From the NCBI RefSeq assembly GCF_000218485.1, contig NZ_AFPB01000059.1, positions 40,865 to 104,864 of the forward strand: 64,000 nt of DNA, in the 5' to 3' direction. Below the pieces are notes generated by a model. The model was not told the origin of the DNA and did not search any database. It saw only the letters and a list, made by a program, of their open reading frames with translations. The position numbers and the translations under genes are program-made. Source of the DNA: Aquimarina agarivorans. GTDB lineage: Bacteria; Bacteroidota; Bacteroidia; Flavobacteriales; Flavobacteriaceae. Of the stretch, positions 37,541 through 46,368 are shown one piece after another. The stretch's first letter is position 1. Each line of letters starts with the position of its first letter.

Positions 37541-38163
37541 ATGTTCAAATGCTTTTTTTTCGTAGTATTTTTGTTGTGCAATGGTTTGGTGCTTACCAGT
37601 CAAAACATTACCCATAAAAGCAGGAGCGTACCACACAAAATGACACCACGCGAACCACAGAAAAATTTGATATAAAAACATTTGAAAAAAACAAAATAGA
37701 TGGGGAGTATAATTTTGTATTAGATGATGGTACTGAAATTATGCAAGAAATTGATAATGAATTTTACAATGAGACAATTAAACCTCCACTTCCAGAGACT
37801 TTTATTACAGATAAAAGATATTATCCGTCTGGAAACTTAAAGTCAGAATTAGTTCATTTTCCTAATAGATTTTTGAAAAGTCTAAAAAAATATGACGAAA
37901 CAGGAAAATTAATAGAAGAAATTAATTATGACAAACCTTTTAAATTTTCTTTTGAGCAATTGATAGAATTGATTAAGAATGAAAAAGATTCAATTTATGT
38001 TTTTGACAAAAAAAATACGACTATAAGCAGAAGTAATGATAATTATGGTGCTTTTTGGTACATAACCTACAAAAAAGTTCCTATGCGCAGAGAAGTAATT
38101 AAAATAGGTGGTATTACTGGTGAAATCTTAGAACGTAGCCATTATTCTCATTTAGATAATTAA
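37541..38163 (+). pseudogene. Immunity-type paralogue 3, frameshifted in the linker after the signal peptide
   Basis: An ATG at 37541 opens a signal-peptide-like start (MFKCFFFVVFLLCNGLVL), but that frame ends at a TAA after QKNLI. The conserved body is in the next frame: TTQNDTTRTTEKFDIKTFEK, FVLDDGTEIMQEIDN, YYPSGNLKSEL, YDKPFKFSFEQL and GITGEILERSHYSHLDN to 38163. The switch falls at about 37624-37650, in the stretch equivalent to TTQKDTTMTTEKF of paralogue 2. No good lipobox is visible. An internal start at 37741 would give an unexported 140-residue protein. Probably a decaying copy; an indel error is possible. Confidence 0.65.
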
Positions 38164-38167
38164 ACAA

Positions 38168-38765
38168 ATGTTTAGATATCTGTTCATTGTAGTTTTTTCT
38201 TTTTTTAATTGTTTTGTAATTCTAGGTCAAAATAATAAAAAAATAATCACATAAAAACTTGATATGTAAACTTTTAAAAAGGAAGTCAATCAGATTACAG
38301 GAAAAAGAATTTCAAAAAAATGGCTTAACTATAATAGAAGAAAGTCAATCTTATGGATTTGTAAGGGAAATATATTACTCCGATAGCAATTTTTCTGAAA
38401 TTAAGTTATTTTATTCAAGTGGAAATGTAAAAGAAAAGGGGATATATTTTAATAATGGTTCTCAATATGGTATTTGGTATAAATTTGATGAAAAAGGAAA
38501 ATTAATTCAAGAAATTAATACCGATGAGGGTTATGATTTTGGGTGGAAGGAAATAATCGCTTATTGCGAACAAAAAGAAATTGAATTAACCAAAGTCTAC
38601 GTGAAAGGAGGGTATCAAACTGAAATTTTGAAGCAAGAAGAAAACGGCAGAAAAGTATGGGTAATTTCGTATTTAGTAAGCCCTGTTTTAATTTGTAAAG
38701 AAACTTTAGATGGTGTTACAGGGAAATTACTTAATTCTGAAGAATTGGAGTTTATTAATCATTAA
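38168..38765 (+). pseudogene. Immunity-type paralogue 4, heavily decayed N-terminus
   Basis: A signal-peptide-like start at 38168 (MFRYLFIVVFSFFNCFVILGQ) is cut by TAA and TAA codons at about 38252 and 38268, and a frame switch at the A7 run 38314-38320 separates it from the body. The body (38259-38765 frame) keeps the MORN-like part (IKLFYSSGNVKEKGIYFNNG, IWYKFDEKGKLIQEIN) and ends in DGVTGKLLNSEE, the family end motif. It is the most diverged of the four paralogues. With at least three lesions it is a pseudogene rather than one sequencing error. Confidence 0.65.
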
Positions 38766-38924
38766 ATTCTTGTATGATCTATCTATTTTTATTTTTAATA
38801 ATTTACTCTTTGGTTAATTAAATTATCCTTGAGTTTGCGAAATGAATAATGTAAAAACTAATTTTTATCAGGGAAATTTGTAATCAGAATCAGTATTCTT
38901 TGTGCTCTATAATTGCTTAAAACG

Positions 38925-38966
38925 GAAAAAAGACAAGCCAATGAGTGAATCGGTATCATTGGCTTG
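38925..38966 (-). terminator. Terminator of the TerB-like gene
   Basis: An 11-bp perfect stem CAAGCCAATGA / TCATTGGCTTG with an 11-base loop. On the minus strand it is followed by TCTTTTTT, so it ends the TerB-like transcript, 33 bp after that gene's stop. Confidence 0.8.
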
Positions 38967-38998
38967 ATGTTTAATTATTTTGTTCTTAATTTTTATAA

Positions 38999-39423
38999 CT
39001 AAAGATTATTTACAATGCTACTGTAGTCTTCGAAATCAATTTTTCCGCCAAAAAGCTCAGCAGACTTTTTAAGTAATTGTTCGGAACGTTCAGATGAAAA
39101 TCCTAAACCAATAGCATATTTTTTAATGAGTTTCTTTTCTATTTCATCCATGGTGTGATCGGCATATATGATTTTAAATAAATCATACAAACGCTCTAAA
39201 CGCTCGCCACTATTATTTGGTGGATTAATCGGATAATGCTTAGGTGTTTTTAAAATTTCTTCAAATTCACTGTCGTCAACATCAAGTTTGCGAGCAAAAC
39301 GTTTCAATAAATCAAGTTCTTTTTCATTAATTGCTCCGTCAGAAGAAGCTAAAGTTACAATACTGGCAAAGTGGCCTAAGTTTTTTTGTGCTTCCCACTA
39401 TCGAATAAATCATTAAATGACAT
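38999..39423 (-). CDS. TerB-like (tellurite resistance family) protein, frameshifted at a T7 run
   Basis: The open frame 39307-38999 (KRFARKLDVDDSEFEEILKT, LYDLFKIIYADHTMDEIEKK) is a TerB-type helical domain. Its start is missing there; the ATG at 39421-39423 gives MSFNDLFDSGKHKK in another frame and then meets a stop. One extra base in the run of seven T (39381-39387, plus strand) joins the two into a protein of about 141 aa, reading SGKHKKNLGHFASIVTLASS. TerB proteins bind metal ions in some systems, but the single-gene Bacteroidota members have no known function. It is a stand-alone gene with its own terminator. Confidence 0.75.
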
Positions 39424-39720
39424 AAATATGTTTTTTTAGAAGTACAAATATAGCCAAAGTCAAATAATCTAAATTCACTCCATCTTATTTTATTACGTTG
39501 TAATAGGTATTTATAAGATAAAAATGTCAGTCAATTTGTTGTAGTTTTTTTCGCTAACAGTCTTTTGTTTTTCAGATTTTTTATTGGTGTAGTGTTTTGT
39601 TTTTGGGATAAAACGCATACTGGCAATTAATGGTTGTTTTTTGAAAATTTTAACAGGTAATTTTTTAAAGTCAACAACGTTACAAAGCATAACTAAACCG
39701 CTATTTACACCACTATATCA

Positions 39721-42700
39721 ATGAATAAAATATACTCATGTTTTATTGCGTTTTTTCTTGCAATTGTAAGTTTTTCTCAAGCCCCAACCGCCCCTGAAGT
39801 TTTCGTAGATATCAATTCAGGTAATCCTGCGTTTCCTTTTCCTCAATTTTTAGCCTATGAATCAGTAAATCATAAATTAGGAAATTTAGCAACAACAAAT
39901 GCGCCAGGGGTGACTCATGCCGAAATGGAGGAAACCATACGCGATGCTTGGCAAATTATGGCCAACCGTTTCAAATATTCAGGCGAAAGTCATGATGGAG
40001 TAAGGTACATAAGAGCAAATTTAGGATGTCCATATGATTGTTCCGAAGGTGATGGCTATGGGATGTTGGCAGCTGTTGAAATGGCAGATAAAACTACGTT
40101 TGATGGAATTTGGTTTAGAACGCATGACCTTAGAATGATCAAGCAGCCGAGGTATTCAGACTGTATTGTACCTGATCCGGCTTACAGATATGGAGAGTTT
40201 GCACTTAAAGATAATACGGATTCAGCCGCTGATGGAGATTATGATATTGCGTTGGCTTTATTAGTAGCCTATAAGCAGTGGGGTGATGATTCTGGGTATA
40301 AGGATGCCTGTGGCAACGTGATAAGTTATAAAGATGAGGCACTCAAAGTTATAAGAGGAATAGTAGAAAGAGCAGACGGAGATGTTGTAAATAATGATTT
40401 TTCATCAGGTTCTATAGGCTATGATGGCTATTTTAAAGGAGGTAATACATGGGTGCAATTGACGGATTTTTTACCTCCAGGAAGTCCAGGTGTTCCTCAA
40501 TTTGGAGGTTCAGGGCAACAACATATTGATTATGCAGCGCCATCTTATTATCATGCTTTTGCGGACTTTTTAGATAAAAACGGAGAGGCAAGAGATCAAG
40601 GTTGGAATATCAGTCAATTTGAAAGAGCAGAAGCTTCATCGGATTGGTTAATGGGCAAAATGTTAGATGATGCCACTACGCTTCCTTTGGCAGGTTGGGT
40701 GGAATTGGATGCATCTAATAATCCAACCTATTCTAATTTTTTAGATGGAGAAGATTTTAGAAACCCATGGCGAACGGTGTTAAATTATGTATGGCATGGG
40801 GATCCTAAAACATCATGGAATCCAACAACACATCAAGTAGATCCAGGGGGAAACTCATTTGAGCAAAATATAGGAAAACGATTGGCTAGATTTTTAGATA
40901 ATCCAGGTCAGGCTCCGTGGTCGAATGATTGCGAAGATGTAGGGGGAGGACCTAATTTAACATATAATGGAACTTCACAAGTAAAACAATATTACAACCC
41001 TATAACAGGAAAAGAGCAAACTCCTTTTCCCTTAAACTGGTTGGCAGGAACAGGTTCGCCTGCTGCCGTAGCAGCTGAAGATTATGACTTAATGGCAAAA
41101 CTATACCGTCAATGCGTTATTGAATGGGATACTACTACAGCGGGAGATGGGTATTTAACAAGTATTCCTGGTTATTTTCATGGTTTTTTTAGATTGTTAG
41201 GTATGTTAACCCTTTCGGGAAATCACCACTCTCCTGCGGAAGCAGTGTTGGAATCAAACTTAAAGGTGTATCATAGCGTAAATAAAACTTTTGCTTTTAC
41301 GGGAGATGAAGTTGAGTTTACCATTAGTTACAGAAATTATGCCTCTGTAGATGGGAAAGACGTTAAAATTAGTACGACACTGCCTAAAGGGATGAGCTTT
41401 GTTTCTGCAACTGATGGCGGTGTAAATTCAGGCGGAACTGTTACCTGGGATATAGGTACGGTACCAGGTTTTAAATCTACCACAGGAATTCCACCTACGC
41501 AAGGGGAAGTCAAGATGATTTTAAAAATTGATAAAGGAACTACAGGGAGGATTTGCACAGAATTTGATATTGAGACTTCAAACGGAAAAGGCTGGACATC
41601 TAATGAATTTCCAAACGAGGAAACGGCGGTGATGCAGCGTAATTGTTTTGACGTGGCAGAAAAAGCTTTAGAAATTGAAAAAACAGTGGATAATGCTACA
41701 GTTAATCCTGGAGATCAAGTTACATACACCGTAGATTTTGAAAATGCCTCATCAGGCGGATTTTTAAATGGAGGTAGACAAGGTGTAATTCCTGCATATG
41801 CGCATAGCGGACACGGAGGTACAACCAATCAAAGCGATGTTAAAATAAGGTTGTATCACGGCGCAGCCGAGCCCTACATTGATTATGGGAATTATCGTAT
41901 TTCATTATTTTTAAATGATAATGCTGTGGATTGTGTGGCAGGAACACCAGGTTGTACGGGTACAGGTTGGGCATTGGATGCACAAATTTACGAAGGAGGA
42001 GATCGATCAAAAGTAAGTATAACCAGTGAAAAGATTATTCCTGGATCCGATGCTAATGGTGCTTGGAACCAACGGGTAATTGTTAAATTTTCAGAACAAC
42101 TGGCGACAATTACGCCTCATATTTCACGCTACTTTGGTTTAACAGGCGGACGTGTGCACCAGGGAGGAGCAAATCCACTTAGAGCCAAATGGCAAATGCA
42201 TACTAGTGCATGGGGTGATGTACAGTGGGATGATGACTGGTCGTGGAATCCAGCAGTGAGTGATGGTGATGACGGTTTGTATTATCCAGTGACAAATAAT
42301 TGGACAGATCCGGATAATCCTGATGTGCCAGTAATGGAATATCATAATGAAGCCTGCGAAACACCTGCTATTACCATTGACAATGTATTGGTTGAGGAAT
42401 GGGATGGTTTTACTTGGCGTAGAATTTTTGGAAATAGTCCTGTACCAGGGCGAGAAGTTGAAGATGTAGTTTTAACTGATGTTCTGCCTGTAGGATTTAC
42501 ATTTGTTGGTTTTGTAGATGATAAGGGTGCGAATTTAGGGGATTCAGTAACTATTTTGGGCGAACAAGCCACTTATGACAAAGCCACCAGAACAATTACT
42601 TGGAAAAAAAGTGCCATGCAGGTTAAGGAAAAAGGATCATTCAGTTATTTGGCAACAGCAAATTTTAGTTCTGGAGTTTGTTCAAGAGCTGATGAAGTTC

Positions 42701-45700
42701 AAATCAACACGGCTTCAATAGAAGCTAAAAATGAGTCGCCAGTGATTGATACCGCCGAAGTTACTATTACCTGTACTCCGGTAATATTACCTCCGCCGCC
42801 TTCGTCAATGACAAAAACGGTTATTCCAAAATCAGCTGTAGTGGGTGATGAGGTAACCTATACTTTAAGTTATAAAAATACCGATGGTTCTCCTTTTGAG
42901 GCTGATTTCACTAGGTCATGGACTACCCAAAGTGGACCTGCTATGACGGTGACACCTAATGTGGGTGTTTCAAATGTGTCAAATAGTGTGGCGGTTTCAA
43001 CACATGATTTTTCGCATGGAACAAACGGAACGATTGAGGCCGAAGTTAATTTTGCAGATAGTCAGGCTTATGGATTTGCCTTACGACATACTGGAGGAGC
43101 CATTGATAATGGAATTTATATTATTTTTAAACCTAATTTTGGAGGTGCAAGTTTAGGAGTGGAGGTGTTTGACGGTACTACTTCCTTAAAATCGACAACT
43201 GTAACACCTCCAGGAAATCCTGTGAACATAAAATTGCAGTTAGCGGATGATCAGTTGCAATTATGGGTAGGGAATACCGCAAGTCCGACACCTACATGGG
43301 TAGTCACCGGTGTACCTGAACGCGCTGGGTATGCGGGAGTGATTAATGGATTGCCAGACGGTTCTTCAACTTCAGGCGTACACCAGTTAACGGCATATAA
43401 ATCGGGACTGGATTCCGCATTTGATTTGCAAATTACCGATCCAATACCTGCTGAAATTACTTTTGTATCTGCTGCTGATGCTGGTACAAACGTATCAGGA
43501 GTGGTTACTTATCCTAAATTAGCAGGTCCCGTATTGGCCGATACCGAGGTTACTTACTTCTGGAAGGGTGAAATTGCTTCATGTCCTGCTACTTCTAAAA
43601 TTGTTAACTTGGCGTTTACTAACGCCTTAGGTTTGCCTAAAGATTTTATTAGCGCGCAAGCTATAGTGGACTGTAGTGGGGTAGATTTATGTGCTGCTGT
43701 TGTGGTTGCAGAACCTATTCAAAATGTGCCTGAATTTTGTATAGGGGATACGTCTGCGGATATAGATACTTATATTACAGCAACTGAAACTATAGTTTGG
43801 TATATGGACGCTGTAAGCACTTCTGCTATAGCAAAACCAACAATAGACACCTCGTTAGCAGGAACAACTACATATTATGTGGCACAAAAGACAGCTACAG
43901 ATTGCGAAAGTGCCCGTATTCCTGTTACTATTGTTGTTAACGCAGGTGGGGCGGCTCAATCAGCCACCAAAACAATACAAAGTGGCGGTACGATAGCTTT
44001 TGATATCATTTCGGAAATGGGATTGGAAGCGGGTAGTGTCAGTTGGGAGACAACGGACAATACAAATGTCACTGGCGAGTCTTTGACGGCTACTAGATCA
44101 GATATTCTTGATGATGTATTGGTCAACACTTCTAGCATTAGCGAAACTATTACTTATCTCATTACCTCAAACCCAACTACAGGATGTCCGCCAGAACCAT
44201 CGGAATTGGTGGTTACTGTATTGCCTCCAGTAACAACACTATCGGCATTTATAAGTGATGCAGCTGTAGTTGAAGGTGGTGATTTGGAGTTTGATGTCAA
44301 ATTAACAGAGGTGGCAATAACAGATGTTGAGGTTACTTTTGCCATATCCGATATTTCCACACTGCCTGCAGATTATAGGGTAACAGTTGCTAGCATTACT
44401 ATTTTATCAGGTGATGATGAAGGTGTTTTTGTATTGCCTACTGAGGATGATACTGAAGTAGAAATTACCGAAGAGGTGGAAGTAACTATTGTTAATGTAA
44501 ATGGGTTACCTAATTCTATTACTTCCGCAGCTGTTGGTGAAATAGAGGATAATGACATAGCTTGCCCCGTGGTAGATAATCCTGTAGTGGCAAGTACTAC
44601 GTTTTGCGTAGGAGAAACTGTTTTAGACATTGAAACATTTGTCACCGCAACAGAACCATTAGTTTGGTATGCCGATGCCTTGGGAACAACACCTATAAGT
44701 GTACCCAATATTGATACGTCAGTTTCAGGCGCTATGTTTTATTATGTGGCTCAGCAAACTTCAGCAGGATGCGAGAGTGAACGTGTGCCTGTAGCTGTAA
44801 ATGTGGTAGGTGGAGATTCAGGAAAACTAGCTACTATGACTATTGTTAACGGTGCTACTGTTAATTTTGATATTGTAGCTGAAATGAGTTTGGAAGCTGG
44901 TAACATCAATTGGAAGGCCTCCGATAATAGTGACACAATTGGAGAAACATTAACTAGCACAAATTCGGATACCATTTTTGACACAATTACAAATACTTCG
45001 GAAAATCCGCAGCTTGTCGTTTACACTATAGCATCAACACCATCTTCAGGCTGTATTCCTGAGCTGTCGGAATTACAAGTTACCGTACTTCCTGATGCGT
45101 CAGTACTAACAGCCGTTATTAGTAAAGGTGATGCTGTTGTAGAAGGTGAAAAATTAGTGTTTCCAATTGCTTTAACAGAAGTAGCTACTAAGGATATTGA
45201 GGTGACTTTGGCAATTACAAACATCACTGCATTGCCTCGGGATTACATAAGTGGAACTTTAAGTGTAATTATACCTAGTGGAGGGAGTACTGCAAATTTT
45301 GAATTAGAAACATTGGATGATTTTATTGAAGAAGAAGCTGAAACTTTGCAGTTAGAAATTGTAAATGTTGATGGTGTGCCAAATTCGATTTTTCAAACAG
45401 CAATTGGTACTATTGAAGATAATGATGGTCCGGAGCCTTGTATGGCATTGTCAGCTCCATTAGTGACTGATGCTATCTTTTGTTTTGGCATGCCTCCAGT
45501 AGATATTGAAACATTTGTTTCCGCAACAGAATCCTTGGTTTGGTACACTAGTGCATTGACAATAATGCAGAGTTCAAAGCCGATTATTGATACTAGTATA
45601 GCTTCTGAAACAACCTATTTTGTTGCTCAAAAAGATGATGCTGATTGCGAGAGTGTGCGTTCATCATTCACAATTACTGTTACTCCTGAAAAAACATCGC

Positions 45701-46236
45701 AAGTGGATGCAATAGTTATTGAAAGTGGAGCTGTTGTTAATTATGATTTAGTTTTTGATATGGGATTACTTCCCAATACATTTGAATGGAAGGCAAGTGG
45801 AGATTCGGACTTAATAGATGGAGCGTCTACAGTTGTATCAACCAATGGTTTTATTTCAGATGTATTAATTAACACTACAGATCAGGTACAACAGATAATT
45901 TATGAAATAAATGAAGTAAGTGGCGAATGTCCTTCCGAATTGACTTCAACTTTAACAGTGAGTGTCAATCCTCCTAGAGACAGGGCATATCCTTTATTTT
46001 TTACTCCAGATGGTGATGCAAATAATGATTATTGGCAAGTAAGTACAAAAGCCATGAACCTTATTGAATATATTGAAATTTATGATCGCTACGGCAGGTT
46101 GTTAGCAAGCTTTAGGCCAACAGATCGTTGGAATGGTACGTATAATGATTTGCATATGCCCGCTGATGATTATTGGTTTGTTTCTAAATTAATTGATGGT
46201 AAACAAGAAACTGGTCATTTTAGTTTGATAAGATAA
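39721..46236 (+). CDS. Giant secreted multidomain glycoside hydrolase family 8 enzyme with T9SS type B sorting domain
   Basis: A 2171-residue protein. Signal peptide (1-20), then a GH8 catalytic domain (about 35-500) with SEGDGYGMLAAVEMADKT (E109, the general acid) and AADGDYDIALALLVAYKQWG (D171/D173 region). GH8 members cleave beta-1,4- or mixed-linkage glucan, xylan or chitosan; the exact substrate cannot be told. After it come DUF11-type repeats (about 510-1080), a lectin-like stretch (about 1085-1190), and alternating Ig-like (three) and Calx-beta (two) modules. The end (RAYPLFFTPDGDANNDYWQV) is the gliding-motility-associated CHU_C domain that targets proteins to the T9SS. Probably secreted or surface-bound. 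Confidence 0.88.
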   Translation: MNKIYSCFIAFFLAIVSFSQAPTAPEVFVDINSGNPAFPFPQFLAYESVNHKLGNLATTNAPGVTHAEMEETIRDAWQIMANRFKYSGESHDGVRYIRANLGCPYDCSEGDGYGMLAAVEMADKTTFDGIWFRTHDLRMIKQPRYSDCIVPDPAYRYGEFALKDNTDSAADGDYDIALALLVAYKQWGDDSGYKDACGNVISYKDEALKVIRGIVERADGDVVNNDFSSGSIGYDGYFKGGNTWVQLTDFLPPGSPGVPQFGGSGQQHIDYAAPSYYHAFADFLDKNGEARDQGWNISQFERAEASSDWLMGKMLDDATTLPLAGWVELDASNNPTYSNFLDGEDFRNPWRTVLNYVWHGDPKTSWNPTTHQVDPGGNSFEQNIGKRLARFLDNPGQAPWSNDCEDVGGGPNLTYNGTSQVKQYYNPITGKEQTPFPLNWLAGTGSPAAVAAEDYDLMAKLYRQCVIEWDTTTAGDGYLTSIPGYFHGFFRLLGMLTLSGNHHSPAEAVLESNLKVYHSVNKTFAFTGDEVEFTISYRNYASVDGKDVKISTTLPKGMSFVSATDGGVNSGGTVTWDIGTVPGFKSTTGIPPTQGEVKMILKIDKGTTGRICTEFDIETSNGKGWTSNEFPNEETAVMQRNCFDVAEKALEIEKTVDNATVNPGDQVTYTVDFENASSGGFLNGGRQGVIPAYAHSGHGGTTNQSDVKIRLYHGAAEPYIDYGNYRISLFLNDNAVDCVAGTPGCTGTGWALDAQIYEGGDRSKVSITSEKIIPGSDANGAWNQRVIVKFSEQLATITPHISRYFGLTGGRVHQGGANPLRAKWQMHTSAWGDVQWDDDWSWNPAVSDGDDGLYYPVTNNWTDPDNPDVPVMEYHNEACETPAITIDNVLVEEWDGFTWRRIFGNSPVPGREVEDVVLTDVLPVGFTFVGFVDDKGANLGDSVTILGEQATYDKATRTITWKKSAMQVKEKGSFSYLATANFSSGVCSRADEVQINTASIEAKNESPVIDTAEVTITCTPVILPPPPSSMTKTVIPKSAVVGDEVTYTLSYKNTDGSPFEADFTRSWTTQSGPAMTVTPNVGVSNVSNSVAVSTHDFSHGTNGTIEAEVNFADSQAYGFALRHTGGAIDNGIYIIFKPNFGGASLGVEVFDGTTSLKSTTVTPPGNPVNIKLQLADDQLQLWVGNTASPTPTWVVTGVPERAGYAGVINGLPDGSSTSGVHQLTAYKSGLDSAFDLQITDPIPAEITFVSAADAGTNVSGVVTYPKLAGPVLADTEVTYFWKGEIASCPATSKIVNLAFTNALGLPKDFISAQAIVDCSGVDLCAAVVVAEPIQNVPEFCIGDTSADIDTYITATETIVWYMDAVSTSAIAKPTIDTSLAGTTTYYVAQKTATDCESARIPVTIVVNAGGAAQSATKTIQSGGTIAFDIISEMGLEAGSVSWETTDNTNVTGESLTATRSDILDDVLVNTSSISETITYLITSNPTTGCPPEPSELVVTVLPPVTTLSAFISDAAVVEGGDLEFDVKLTEVAITDVEVTFAISDISTLPADYRVTVASITILSGDDEGVFVLPTEDDTEVEITEEVEVTIVNVNGLPNSITSAAVGEIEDNDIACPVVDNPVVASTTFCVGETVLDIETFVTATEPLVWYADALGTTPISVPNIDTSVSGAMFYYVAQQTSAGCESERVPVAVNVVGGDSGKLATMTIVNGATVNFDIVAEMSLEAGNINWKASDNSDTIGETLTSTNSDTIFDTITNTSENPQLVVYTIASTPSSGCIPELSELQVTVLPDASVLTAVISKGDAVVEGEKLVFPIALTEVATKDIEVTLAITNITALPRDYISGTLSVIIPSGGSTANFELETLDDFIEEEAETLQLEIVNVDGVPNSIFQTAIGTIEDNDGPEPCMALSAPLVTDAIFCFGMPPVDIETFVSATESLVWYTSALTIMQSSKPIIDTSIASETTYFVAQKDDADCESVRSSFTITVTPEKTSQVDAIVIESGAVVNYDLVFDMGLLPNTFEWKASGDSDLIDGASTVVSTNGFISDVLINTTDQVQQIIYEINEVSGECPSELTSTLTVSVNPPRDRAYPLFFTPDGDANNDYWQVSTKAMNLIEYIEIYDRYGRLLASFRPTDRWNGTYNDLHMPADDYWFVSKLIDGKQETGHFSLIR

Positions 46237-46295
46237 TATCATTTTTAACGTGAAATTACCCGTTTAAAATTGGTTTTTTTGATACTTACAAAAAT

Positions 46296-46332
46296 AAAAA
46301 ATAAGCGTAGCTAAGGCTACGCTTATTTTTTG
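46296..46332. terminator. Bidirectional terminator between the GH8 and GH16 genes
   Basis: A 16-bp perfect inverted repeat, AAAAAATAAGCGTAGC / GCTACGCTTATTTTTT, with a 4-base loop, ending in T runs on both strands. It serves the convergent genes on each side. A degraded relative (GCGTAACTAAGGCTACG) lies near 54989. Confidence 0.88.
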
Positions 46333-46368
46333 TTTGAATAATCTAAAATCAGCACCAGTGTTACAAGT

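Noticed and set aside
38999..39307. TerB-like gene as a tellurite-resistance operon marker
   Set aside because: No other ter genes lie nearby, so only the domain family is claimed.
44373..44708. Long antisense open frames inside the GH8 gene
   Set aside because: They arise from the biased codon use of the Thr/Ser/Val-rich repeats; the plus-strand gene is intact across them.
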